A stretch of 64,000 nucleotides of DNA, from the NCBI GenBank assembly GCA_041748655.1, contig JBGTCV010000099.1, positions 6,470 to 70,469 on the forward strand. The letters are read 5' to 3'. Both the position numbers and the translations under genes were made by a program. The notes beneath the pieces were generated by a model. That model was not told the origin of the DNA. It saw only the letters and a program-made list of their open reading frames with translations, and searched no databases. Below are positions 33,666 to 41,844 of the stretch, piece after piece (the stretch's first letter is position 1; every line of letters starts with the position of its first letter). The DNA is from Leptofilum sp041748655. Its GTDB lineage: Bacteria > Chloroflexota > Anaerolineae > Promineifilales > Promineifilaceae.

Positions 33666-33694
33666 TTGACGTATTTTATTGTACATGCTATGAT
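33666..33694 (+). promoter_or_regulatory. Promoter of the rhamnose ABC importer operon
   Basis: TTGACG at 33666-33671 and TATGAT at 33689-33694 are exactly 17 bp apart. The predicted start near 33701 leaves about 105 bases before the ATPase ATG. A small palindrome, ACAAATGTTTGT (33608-33619), lies upstream. Confidence 0.65.
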
Positions 33695-33754
33695 TTCGCC
33701 AATATTCCATAAAAATCAACAATTATCGACAAAAAGCCCAAAGTATCCGAGAAA

Positions 33755-33776
33755 CAATTTCTACAGCCAGAAATTG
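33755..33776 (+). promoter_or_regulatory. Candidate operator CAATTTCT-N6-AGAAATTG
   Basis: A perfect 8-bp inverted repeat with a 6-base spacer sits in the leader between the promoter and the first importer gene. This is a good position for the divergent DeoR-type regulator. No second copy was found in the window, so assignment to that regulator is a guess. Confidence 0.4.
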
Positions 33777-33805
33777 CTGGAAAACATAAAAGGAATTGGG
33801 AAAGC

Positions 33806-35296
33806 ATGACAAAGCCCATCTTGGAGATGCAACAGATCTCAAAACGGTTTGGGACCACCCAGGCGCTGGCTGATGTTTCGCTCTCGCTGTATCCGGGCGA
33901 AATTCATGCGCTGCTGGGTGAGAACGGGGCAGGTAAATCGACCCTCATCAAAATTATGACGGGGATTCACAAACCGGATCAGGGCGAGATTTTGCTAGAC
34001 GGCCGTTCCACTCCCATCACCAACCCCCTCGAAGCCCAGGCCCACGGCATCGCCGCTATCCACCAGGAACCGATGATCTTCCCCGACCTCAACGTCGCCG
34101 AAAATATCTTCATCGGCCACCGCAACCGGGGAGCCGTGGTGCGCTGGCGGCAAATGTATCGCGAGGCGGAACAAATTTTGGCCAGGCTAGACGTTAAGCT
34201 AGACGTGCGCAGCTCGGCGCGCGGGCTGACATTGGCCGCCCAACAGGTTGTGGAAATTGCCAAGGCGATCTCCCTGGACGTGCGGGTCCTCATTATGGAC
34301 GAACCCACCGCTTCTCTATCAGCCCATGAAGTAGACCAGCTGTTCAAGCTCACCAAAACGCTCAAAGCCAACGGCGTCAGTATTTTATTCATCAGCCACC
34401 GCATGGAAGAAGTGTTTGCCATTGCGGATCGGGTGACGGTGTTACGAGACGGCCGTTTTGTTTCCTCCCATCCCGCCGCTGAAGTCACCCCAGAATCCGC
34501 CATCCGCGACATGGTAGGCCGCCACATGGAAGATTTCTTCAGCAAATCTCCCACCGAACGGGGCGATTTGCTGCTGTCGGTGCGCGATCTAAACAAAAAC
34601 AACGTCTTCCACGACATCAATTTCGACGTCCACGCCGGTGAAGTGGTGGGCTTTGCCGGGCTGGTTGGCTCCCGCCGCACCGACGTGGCCCTGGCCCTGT
34701 TTGGCATCGAAACGGCCGATTCCGGCACCATCACCTTCGACGGCCAAACTGTCAACATCGGCTCCCCGCAGCAAGCCGTCAAGCTGGGGCTCGCTTACGT
34801 CACCGAAGACAGGCGGCAGCTAGGCCTTACCATGCCCATGTCGATCACCACCAACATTTCGCTGCCCATGCTGCCTCACTACCTCAACCGATTTGGGCTG
34901 GTCAAACGGGCAGAAGAACAAAAAACGGCCGAACAATACCGGGATCGCCTGGCCATTCGCGCCACCAGCATGGAGCAAACCGCTGGCACCCTTTCCGGGG
35001 GCAATCAGCAAAAAGTGGTCCTCAGCAAATGGCTCAACACCCAGCCCCGCCTGCTCATCCTCGACGAGCCAACGCGCGGCATCGACGTGGGTGCTAAAGC
35101 GGAAGTGCATCAAATCATCGACGAACTGGCCCATCAAGGCATGGGCATCATCATGATTTCATCTGATCTACCCGAAGTGCTGGCCATGAGCGACCGCATC
35201 GTGGTGATGCGTGAGGGGCGACAAATGGCGATCCTGGATCGCAGCGAAGCCACACAAGAGCGGGTTATGACCGCCGCCATGGGACAAACCGCATGA
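33806..35296 (+). CDS. rhaT: Rhamnose-type sugar ABC transporter ATPase, double cassette
   Basis: The 496-residue protein carries two ABC domains. The first has Walker A GENGAGKST, signature 'LTLAAQQVVEIAKAISL' and Walker B 'VLIMDEPTASLS'. The second has a relaxed P-loop 'GLVGSRRTDVAL' and 'LSGGNQQKVVLSKWL'. This is the RbsA/MglA/RhaT class of the CUT2 sugar importers. It overlaps the first permease by four bases (ATGA). The neighbouring rhamnosidase, RhaM, RhaA, RhaB and RhaE-RhaW genes point to L-rhamnose as the cargo. The symbol follows the rhizobial RhaSTPQ system and is by analogy. Confidence 0.9.
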   Translation: MTKPILEMQQISKRFGTTQALADVSLSLYPGEIHALLGENGAGKSTLIKIMTGIHKPDQGEILLDGRSTPITNPLEAQAHGIAAIHQEPMIFPDLNVAENIFIGHRNRGAVVRWRQMYREAEQILARLDVKLDVRSSARGLTLAAQQVVEIAKAISLDVRVLIMDEPTASLSAHEVDQLFKLTKTLKANGVSILFISHRMEEVFAIADRVTVLRDGRFVSSHPAAEVTPESAIRDMVGRHMEDFFSKSPTERGDLLLSVRDLNKNNVFHDINFDVHAGEVVGFAGLVGSRRTDVALALFGIETADSGTITFDGQTVNIGSPQQAVKLGLAYVTEDRRQLGLTMPMSITTNISLPMLPHYLNRFGLVKRAEEQKTAEQYRDRLAIRATSMEQTAGTLSGGNQQKVVLSKWLNTQPRLLILDEPTRGIDVGAKAEVHQIIDELAHQGMGIIMISSDLPEVLAMSDRIVVMREGRQMAILDRSEATQERVMTAAMGQTA

Positions 35297-36348
35297 ACAC
35301 TGTCAGACGTGCCATTCGCCCGGAGCAAATCCGTGAATTGATTCTCCTGCTCATCATATTTGGAGCGGTTCTCTTCTTTGGCTCCCAAATTGAAAATTAT
35401 TACCAGCCGCGCACTTTCACCCGCATCGCCTCCAGCGTGGCCATTTTGGCCGTGGTCGCCGTGGGGCAAACGATGGTGGTGCTCATGCGCAATATCGATC
35501 TCTCGGTGGGATCGATCGTTGGCTTTACCGCCTACTTTGTGGGGCGAGCGGTGGTGAACAACAACGAGATGTCCCCCGTGACGGTGGTGCTGCTGGCAAT
35601 GGCGATGGGCGGTGGTTTGGGGCTGATCAACGGATTGATCATTGCCTACGGCCGTGTGCCCGCCATCATCACCACCTTAGGCACGTTAGCTATTTACCGC
35701 TCACTTCTGGTGCAATTTTCAGGTGCCCAAACCATCATCACCAACGCCCTGCCCGAATGGCTGGTCAATTTACCCCAGACCAACGCTTTCACCATCGGCG
35801 AACTGGAAATCAAGCTCATTGTGCTCATTGCCATCATCATTGTGGTGATATTTCAGCTTATCCTGACCTATTTGCCCTGGGGGCGGCGGCTCTATGCCAT
35901 CGGCTCCAACCCGGATGCGGCCGCAATGAGCGGTCTACCCGTGACCCAAATGACGATCAGCGCCTACACTTTGTGCGGGGCGCTGAGTGGTCTGGCTGGT
36001 TTCCTCTTTTTGGCTCGATTTGGCACGATCACCGTGGTGGCGGCCCAGGGGCTGGAGCTTCAGGTGGTGGCGGCGGTGGTGGTCGGGGGCGTCAACATTT
36101 TTGGCGGCACCGGCTCTGTTTTGGGGGCGCTGCTGGGTGCGGTGCTTATTGGCACGCTGGAGCAAAGCTTGCTGCGCTGGCGTATCGTCAGCGAATTTTG
36201 GCGGGATGCCCTGCTGGGGCTGCTGATTTTGCTGGCCGTAGCGGCCGATTCTGTCATCCTGAACCGGCTGCGGCTCATTTGGGCGCGTGGCGAAATTGAG
36301 CAGCTCCAGGCAGAGGAACACGAACCATTGCCTGCTGAAACTGCTTAA
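35293..36348 (+). CDS. rhaP: Rhamnose-type sugar ABC transporter permease 1
   Basis: The 351-residue hydrophobic protein has a BPD_transp_2 core with 'VLMRNIDLSVGSIVGFTAY', 'RVPAIITTLGTLAIYRSL', and the coupling loop 'IGSNPDAAAMSGLPVTQMT' used by CUT2 permeases. About ten membrane helices are visible. It forms the importer channel with the second permease at 36415. The start codon overlaps the ATPase stop. The gap to the second permease is filled by a palindromic AATTAC repeat rather than a promoter. Confidence 0.9.
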   Translation: MNTVRRAIRPEQIRELILLLIIFGAVLFFGSQIENYYQPRTFTRIASSVAILAVVAVGQTMVVLMRNIDLSVGSIVGFTAYFVGRAVVNNNEMSPVTVVLLAMAMGGGLGLINGLIIAYGRVPAIITTLGTLAIYRSLLVQFSGAQTIITNALPEWLVNLPQTNAFTIGELEIKLIVLIAIIIVVIFQLILTYLPWGRRLYAIGSNPDAAAMSGLPVTQMTISAYTLCGALSGLAGFLFLARFGTITVVAAQGLELQVVAAVVVGGVNIFGGTGSVLGALLGAVLIGTLEQSLLRWRIVSEFWRDALLGLLILLAVAADSVILNRLRLIWARGEIEQLQAEEHEPLPAETA

Positions 36349-36350
36349 GT

Positions 36351-36393
36351 AATTGGGTAATTAGGTAATTGCTCAATTACCCAATTACCCAAT
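36351..36393. repeat. AATTAC inverted repeat (copy 2)
   Basis: AATTGGGTAATTAGGTAATTG (first 20 bases shown by position 36351-36370) and CAATTACCCAATTACCCAAT (36374-36393) pair with one mismatch across a 2-base loop. It lies between two permease genes of the importer operon. Confidence 0.8.
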
Positions 36394-36414
36394 GATATTC
36401 CGTAGGAAAAGTCG

Positions 36415-37398
36415 ATGACTCGCAAACTGTTAAGCTGGGAAGCACTCTTGCTCTTTGTTTTAATTGTCGTTGTTTTGATGAACGTCAGCCGTTCCCCGTT
36501 TTACCTGGGCATCAACAATCAGATCAACTTATTTCAGCTTTCCATCGAAAAGATCATCGTGGCGCTGGCCATGACGCTAATCATCATCAATGCCGAAATC
36601 GATTTATCGGTAGCCTCGGTGATGGGGTTGGCAGCCTGCGTGCTGGCATACCTGCACAATCTGGGCCAGCCGTTTTGGTGGGCCATTGTGGCGAGTTTGC
36701 TGGTGGGCGCGGCTGCCGGGGCCTTTAACGGTTTTTGGGTGGCTTATCGGGGCCTGCCTTCGCTGGTGGTGACGCTGGCGGGGCTCATTGGCTATCGCGG
36801 GGCGGCCCGCATTTTGCTGGAAGATGCCTCAATTGGTGGCTTCCCAGACTGGTTTAATGCGTTAGGGCAGCGGGGCTTCTTAGGGTCGGTGCCGTTTGGG
36901 CTGCTGCTGTTTTTTACTGGCGTTGTGGTTGTGTGGGTGCTGCTGCAACGGTCGGGATACGGCCGTACCCTCTACGTCATCGGCAACAGCGCAGATGTAG
37001 CTCGCTACTCTGGCGTCAACGTCCGGCGCGTCAAAATGAGCCTGTTCATCATCTCCGGCACTGTTGCTGCCCTGGCGGGAGTGCTGCTGGCGGCTCGTTT
37101 AGGGGCCGTTCGTGGCAGCACCGCCATCGGCTTCGAGCTGGATATCATCACGATGGTTTTGCTAGGCGGTGTCTCCATTTTTGGCGGCTCCGGCAGCCTT
37201 ACCGGCGTGGTGCTGGCGATTCTCATTATTCTCAATATTCGCAACGGCTTGTCGCTTGTTAATGTTTCTGGCAATACCCAAACCGGTGTTATTGGCTTGC
37301 TGCTTATTTTGTCTGTGCTGCTCCCCAACTGGCTGCAATCTGCCCAAAGTTGGTGGGGGCGTCATAGACAGATGAGCGTCAAAGTCAAAGGAGGCTAG
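36415..37398 (+). CDS. rhaQ: Rhamnose-type sugar ABC transporter permease 2
   Basis: This 327-residue permease shows 'IIINAEIDLSVASVMGLAA', 'GLPSLVVTLAGLIGYRGAA' and the coupling loop 'IGNSADVARYSGVNVRRVK'. It is a second, divergent BPD_transp_2 protein, and CUT2 importers for rhamnose use such a heterodimer. AGGA precedes the ATG. It is followed after 70 bases by the substrate-binding lipoprotein, which has its own strong Shine-Dalgarno. Confidence 0.9.
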   Translation: MTRKLLSWEALLLFVLIVVVLMNVSRSPFYLGINNQINLFQLSIEKIIVALAMTLIIINAEIDLSVASVMGLAACVLAYLHNLGQPFWWAIVASLLVGAAAGAFNGFWVAYRGLPSLVVTLAGLIGYRGAARILLEDASIGGFPDWFNALGQRGFLGSVPFGLLLFFTGVVVVWVLLQRSGYGRTLYVIGNSADVARYSGVNVRRVKMSLFIISGTVAALAGVLLAARLGAVRGSTAIGFELDIITMVLLGGVSIFGGSGSLTGVVLAILIILNIRNGLSLVNVSGNTQTGVIGLLLILSVLLPNWLQSAQSWWGRHRQMSVKVKGG

Positions 37399-37468
37399 CG
37401 TCCGTAAAAAAGTAACAAATTTCGCCCCACCCCTATTACCCTTTCAATTTTTTAGAGGAGAAACGAAA

Positions 37469-39613
37469 ATGAAGACAATTGGTAAATGGTTTGTAATTTT
37501 ATTGGTAATATCCTTTTTTGTGGTGGCCTGTTCATCCGGAACAGATACCGCAACCAGCACCCCCGAAACGACGGAAGAAACGGCACCTGCGGCAGATACG
37601 GCCGTAGACACCCCCACAGAAACCGACGAAGGCGTCATGGCCGATGGTCAGTTCAACGCCATCCTGCTGCCCAAATTCCTGGGCATCCTGGTGTTTGACC
37701 AGGCCAACGATGGCGCTCTGGAAGCCGCCACCGAACTCGGCACCGCCGCTGGTCTGCAATTTACTGGCCCTACCCCGGAAAACAGCGTCCAGGGTCAGAT
37801 TGAAATCGTCACCAACGCCGTCACCCAGGGAGCCGAAGCGATCATGCTCTCCAACAACGCTGGCGACCAGATTGCCCCCGCCGCCCAGGCCGCCCTGGAC
37901 GCCGGGCTGACCGTCGTCACCTGGGACTCCCCCATTCCCTCCGCCCAGGGCGAGCAGGTGTTTGTGGCCCAGGTGGACTTTGACGAAACCGGCAAAGTGA
38001 TGGCCGACATGGCCCTCAGCATCATGGGCGCAAGCGGTGGCCAATTTGCCGTCCTCTCCGCCAGCCCAGACGCCGCCAACCAGAACGCCTGGATCGCCTC
38101 CCTGCAAGACGTGCTGGCCAACGACAGCACCTACGCCAGCCTGGAACTGGTAGACATCGTCTACGGCAACGACGAATCCGAAGAAAGCTATAACCAGGCA
38201 CTGGCGCTGGTGGACCAATACCCTGACATGAAGCTGATCATGGCCCCCACCACGGTGGGCATTGCCGCTGCCGCCAAAGCCATGCAGGACGAAGGGCTGT
38301 GTGACGACGTGAAGGTCAGCGGTTTGGGCCTGCCCGCCGAAATGATAAGCTTTACCCTGAACGGCTGCGCCCCTGAGTTTGCCCTCTGGAGCTTTGTGGA
38401 CCTGGGCTATCTCACCTACCACCTCACCTACAACCTGGCCGTCGGCAACATTGAAGCCGCTGCTGGCGAAACCTTTACCGCTGGCCGCATGGGCAGCTAC
38501 ACCATCGAAGAAGACCCCACCCGCGACGCTGGCCTGCGCGTTTTGATGGGCCCGTTCACCGTTTACAACGCTTCCAACGTGGAAGCCGCTGCCGGTGGCG
38601 CTGAAGTGGCTCCGCTGGAATCTTCCAGCAGCGATGGCGTCATCGTCGCCGAACCGGGTCAGGCAATGAGCGGTATCTTCTTGCCCAAGTTCCTGGGCAT
38701 CCTGGTATTTGACCAGGCCAACAACGGGGCGCAAGAAGCCGCCGCCGAGTTGAGCGCCGTAGGTAACCTGGAATTCACTGGCCCCACCCCGGAAAACAGC
38801 GTGCAGGGTCAGATTGAAATTATGACCAACGCCACTACCCAAGGCGTGGACGCGGTGATGATTTCCAACAACGCAGGCGACCAGATTGCGCCCGCTGCCC
38901 AAGCGGCCGTTAATGCAGGACTTACCGTTGTTACCTGGGACTCCCCCATTCCCTCCGCCCAGGGCGAGCAGGTCTTTGTGGCCCAGGTAGACTTTGACGA
39001 AACCGGCAAGGTGATGGCCGACATGGCCCTCAGCATCATGGGCGCAGACGGTGGCCAATTTGCCGTCCTCTCCGCCAGCCCAGACGCCGCCAACCAGAAC
39101 GCCTGGATCGCCTCCCTGCAAGACGTGCTGGTCAACGACAGCACCTACGCCAGCCTGGAACTGGTAGACATCGTCTACGGTAACGACGAATCGGAAGAGA
39201 GCTACAACCAGGCGCTGGCGCTGGTAGACCAATACCCCGACATGAAGTTGATCATGGCCCCGACGACGGTGGGTATTGCCGCTGCCGCCAAAGCGATGCA
39301 GGATGAAGGGCTGTGTGACGACGTAAAAGTCAGCGGCTTGGGCCTACCCGCCGAAATGGTGAGCTTTACTCTGAACGGCTGTGCCCCAGAGTTTGCCCTC
39401 TGGAGCTTTGTGGACCTGGGTTACCTGACCTACTACACCACCTATCTCATTGCCACCGGCCAGATGGAAGCCGCACCCGGCGTAACTTTTGAAGCTGGAC
39501 GTATGGGCACCTACACTATCGAAACCGACCCCACCCGCGACGCCGGTCTGCGCGTGCTGATGGGGCCGTTTACGGTTTATGATGCGTCGAACGTGGAAGC
39601 TGCGTCGCAGTAG
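37469..39613 (+). CDS. rhaS: Rhamnose-binding lipoprotein with a tandemly duplicated ligand domain
   Basis: The 714-residue product has a lipoprotein signal (lipobox VVAC, Cys21), a Thr/Glu-rich linker, and two near-identical Peripla_BP_4 domains. They lie at about residues 65-375 and 403-714, offset by 338 residues. Both contain 'PKFLGILVFDQAN', 'TPENSVQGQIEI', 'VVTWDSPIPSAQGEQVFVAQ' and 'DAGLRVLMGPFTVY'. Normal RhaS proteins have one such domain of about 330 residues. The copies differ at many silent sites, so this is a real duplication and not an assembly stutter. One lipid anchor would thus display two binding domains to the importer. AGAGGAGA precedes the ATG. Confidence 0.93.
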   Translation: MKTIGKWFVILLVISFFVVACSSGTDTATSTPETTEETAPAADTAVDTPTETDEGVMADGQFNAILLPKFLGILVFDQANDGALEAATELGTAAGLQFTGPTPENSVQGQIEIVTNAVTQGAEAIMLSNNAGDQIAPAAQAALDAGLTVVTWDSPIPSAQGEQVFVAQVDFDETGKVMADMALSIMGASGGQFAVLSASPDAANQNAWIASLQDVLANDSTYASLELVDIVYGNDESEESYNQALALVDQYPDMKLIMAPTTVGIAAAAKAMQDEGLCDDVKVSGLGLPAEMISFTLNGCAPEFALWSFVDLGYLTYHLTYNLAVGNIEAAAGETFTAGRMGSYTIEEDPTRDAGLRVLMGPFTVYNASNVEAAAGGAEVAPLESSSSDGVIVAEPGQAMSGIFLPKFLGILVFDQANNGAQEAAAELSAVGNLEFTGPTPENSVQGQIEIMTNATTQGVDAVMISNNAGDQIAPAAQAAVNAGLTVVTWDSPIPSAQGEQVFVAQVDFDETGKVMADMALSIMGADGGQFAVLSASPDAANQNAWIASLQDVLVNDSTYASLELVDIVYGNDESEESYNQALALVDQYPDMKLIMAPTTVGIAAAAKAMQDEGLCDDVKVSGLGLPAEMVSFTLNGCAPEFALWSFVDLGYLTYYTTYLIATGQMEAAPGVTFEAGRMGTYTIETDPTRDAGLRVLMGPFTVYDASNVEAASQ

Positions 39614-39683
39614 TCAGTAATCAGTGGGTCAGTAATCAGTGTTCAGTTTTTGGACTGGACACTGATTACTGGACACTGAAAAC
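39614..39683. repeat. CAGTAATCAGT inverted repeat
   Basis: Arms CAGTAATCAGTG and CACTGATTACTG, each repeated imperfectly, surround AGTTTTTGGACT. It directly follows the rhaS-like stop codon and is the best-formed member of the CAGT family in the window. Confidence 0.75.
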
Positions 39684-39692
39684 TTTTGAATT

Positions 39693-40751
39693 ATGGGCGA
39701 ATCAATTCTCGAAACCAGCCGGTCGTTTTTTAGCGAAGTGGTGAAGCCAATTCTGGAGGTGCATTTTCCGGAGATTACGGCCGTTACCGCCTTCGGTCTC
39801 TTTGGCTACGGCTCGGAAGCGCTGGGGTTAGATGACGAATATTCACGCGACCACCACTGGGGGGTGCGCATTGATGCCCTGCTGCCGGGGTCGATAACGG
39901 CCGTTCAACAGCAGCAAATCATGGCCACCGTCAGCGCCAACCTGCCAGAGAGCTATCGCGGCCATTCCCTGTATGCGGCCCATCTGGCCGGGGCGGGGCT
40001 GGCGCTGGACACGCTGCCCGGCTTTTTGCAGCGCACCATTGGCTTGCCGCGCGGGCCGCAAAACCACGTCGAATGGCTGCACATCCCAGAAGAGGACATT
40101 ACCCACGTCATCAATGGGGAAGTGTGGCACGATGAGCGGGGGGAATTTACGGCCGTTCGCCAAACCCTCCAGCAATATTATCCAGAGCCAGTCCGTTTGC
40201 GCCGCATCGCCCACTGGTGCCGCTACTTTTCCGGCATGGGCAGCTACGCCCTCAAGCGGGCCATCCTGCGCGACAACCCATACTACGCCAACATCACCTT
40301 TAGCCGGGCCGTGAAGTGGGCCATCCAGCTCGCCTTCATGCTGGAGCGCACCTACTACCCTTACGACAAATGGATCATGGCCCATTTTGCCCGGCTGCCG
40401 CGCCTGGCTGCGCCGCTCAAGCCGCTGGTCGATGAAGCGGTTGAGCTGAGCACACCCTGGGAACGCAAGCTGGAACTGCTGGACCAGATGAGCGACGTGC
40501 TGGACCAGTTCATGGTCGCCGATGGCGTCATCGAACCCCATCCCCAATTTGCCGTCTCGCCCACCTCTGGCTACCGCCTGCTGGAGCACGCCTACGCCGA
40601 AATCATCAAAAAGCTGCCCGCCGAGCTGAAGCCGGTCATACCCGTCTGGGAGCAGGTGCATTGGGAATCGTTCCACAGCCAGTTTGTCGATGGCGTGGAC
40701 ATGGCCGCCTGGGACGAAGCGCTCCAGCTCAAACCAAAAGATTTGGATTGA
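39693..40751 (+). CDS. DUF4037-type nucleotidyltransferase-like protein
   Basis: The 352-residue soluble protein has an N-terminal nucleotidyltransferase-like segment. 'AFGLFGYGSEALGLDDEYSR' continues DHHWGV and resembles the G-S...D-x-D metal site, with Asp-Asp and Asp-His. A long helical C-terminal half follows ('YFSGMGSYALKRAILRDNPY', 'WAIQLAFMLERTYYPYDKW'), matching DUF4037. The function of that family is unknown; its fold suggests nucleotidyl transfer or aminoglycoside-type modification. Inside a rhamnose operon it may modify a sugar or a regulatory molecule, but nothing proves this. Start is ATG 39693; no strong Shine-Dalgarno is visible. Confidence 0.7.
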   Translation: MGESILETSRSFFSEVVKPILEVHFPEITAVTAFGLFGYGSEALGLDDEYSRDHHWGVRIDALLPGSITAVQQQQIMATVSANLPESYRGHSLYAAHLAGAGLALDTLPGFLQRTIGLPRGPQNHVEWLHIPEEDITHVINGEVWHDERGEFTAVRQTLQQYYPEPVRLRRIAHWCRYFSGMGSYALKRAILRDNPYYANITFSRAVKWAIQLAFMLERTYYPYDKWIMAHFARLPRLAAPLKPLVDEAVELSTPWERKLELLDQMSDVLDQFMVADGVIEPHPQFAVSPTSGYRLLEHAYAEIIKKLPAELKPVIPVWEQVHWESFHSQFVDGVDMAAWDEALQLKPKDLD

Positions 40752-40782
40752 ACCTTCTGAAAAACAAACTGCGGAGAACGCG

Positions 40783-40838
40783 GAGAGCGCAGAGAGAAAA
40801 GAAAAATCTGGGCCAATCTGCGAAATCTGCGGATAAAT
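40783..40838. repeat. GCGGAGAACGCGGAGAGCGC / ATCTGCGGAT repeat
   Basis: The gap holds CTGCGGAGAACGCGGAGAGC followed by AATCTGCGAAATCTGCGGAT, half-units of the CCGCAGAT family at 13552. It lacks the second arm. Confidence 0.5.
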
Positions 40839-40851
40839 CTTAGGAGCAAGC

Positions 40852-41844
40852 ATGAACAGCCGAGAACGTGTCATGGCCACCCTGGAACGCCAGCCCACCG
40901 ACCGCACGCCCATTGATTGCTGGCTGTACCAGAAGCAGTTTGTGGAAAAGCTCAATGCCGACTACGGCAGCCGGGAGCAGTTTCTGGATGCGTTCAACAT
41001 CGATATTTTTGTCGGTTTTGTACCGTACCCGAATCAATTCGGCCGTTTATTCGACGTGTCTGAGCTAAAAGATGTCGATCTGGGCGACCCGCGCCACGAA
41101 AAATGGCTCTCCCACACCGATTGGAACTACGATTTTGCCGGGCTGAACGTGCGGCAAGCGGTTGAACAGCACGGCGGCAAACGGGCGATCATCGCCCATA
41201 CCTGGGGCATCATCGAGGGCACCAGCCGCCTCATCGGCATCGAGAATTGCTGGATGAACCTGGCGGGCGAGCCAAAAAAGATGGCCGCCTGGTTCGACCA
41301 CTACGCCGACTGGCTGTGTGGCCTGATGGACAGCCTGAAAGCGGCCAACGTAGACATCGTCACCCTCAGCGACGATTGGGGCAGCAACCAGACGATGCTC
41401 TTTTCGCCGCGCATGTGGCGCAAGCTGATCAAGCCGTACACCAAGCGCGTGGTGCAGTACGCCATCTCAATCGGACTTTATGTCAATTTACATAGCGACG
41501 GCTACATCATGCAGATTTTGGATGACCTGGTGGAGATTGGCTACCACAGCTGGCATCCGCTGCAAGAAAGTTCGGGCATGGACCCGCAAACGATCAAGGA
41601 CAGCTACGGCGACAAATTTGTCTGCTACGGCTCCCTGGACGTCATCGATGGTCTGCTGGCTTACGATGGCGAAGCGCTGACCGAGTACATCGCCAAACGG
41701 TTTGCCATTTATGCGCCGGGTGGTGGCTTTATTTTTAACACGGGCCACTTTGTGCAGCCCGATATTCCGCCCAAACGGTTGATTCATGCCTACACGGTGG
41801 TCAATGAGTTGGCGAAGCAGTATGGCACCCTTGCTACCCCCTGA
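40852..41844 (+). CDS. Uroporphyrinogen decarboxylase (URO-D) family protein
   Basis: The 330-residue protein starts MNSRERVMATLERQPTDRTP, the standard opening of URO-D/MtaA-like TIM barrels. It continues with 'VDIVTLSDDWGSNQTMLFSP', 'IGLYVNLHSDGYIMQILDDL' and 'GGGFIFNTGHFVQPDIPP'. The His in 'LHSDG' and the downstream His are typical ligands of corrinoid methyltransferase-type members rather than the heme enzyme. True HemE residues were not confirmed. Members of this class often occur in sugar operons of Chloroflexota and similar phyla without known function. It overlaps the rhamnosidase by 23 bases. Confidence 0.78.
   Translation: MNSRERVMATLERQPTDRTPIDCWLYQKQFVEKLNADYGSREQFLDAFNIDIFVGFVPYPNQFGRLFDVSELKDVDLGDPRHEKWLSHTDWNYDFAGLNVRQAVEQHGGKRAIIAHTWGIIEGTSRLIGIENCWMNLAGEPKKMAAWFDHYADWLCGLMDSLKAANVDIVTLSDDWGSNQTMLFSPRMWRKLIKPYTKRVVQYAISIGLYVNLHSDGYIMQILDDLVEIGYHSWHPLQESSGMDPQTIKDSYGDKFVCYGSLDVIDGLLAYDGEALTEYIAKRFAIYAPGGGFIFNTGHFVQPDIPPKRLIHAYTVVNELAKQYGTLATP

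Noticed and set aside
37532..39232. A 566-residue open frame antisense to the duplicated binding-protein gene
   Set aside because: It is a shadow of a codon-biased, duplicated gene on the plus strand. Its translation is Val/Gly/His-rich with no domain, and the plus-strand protein has a signal, a lipobox and a clear fold.
37663..39600. Possible assembly duplication of the rhamnose-binding protein domain
   Set aside because: The two halves differ at many silent sites and some residues, and the junction has a unique linker, so a real duplication is more likely. Long reads would settle it.
40852..41844. Annotation of the URO-D family gene as hemE
   Set aside because: It sits in a sugar operon and its ligand-type histidines resemble MtaA-like members. 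The heme-enzyme residues were not seen.
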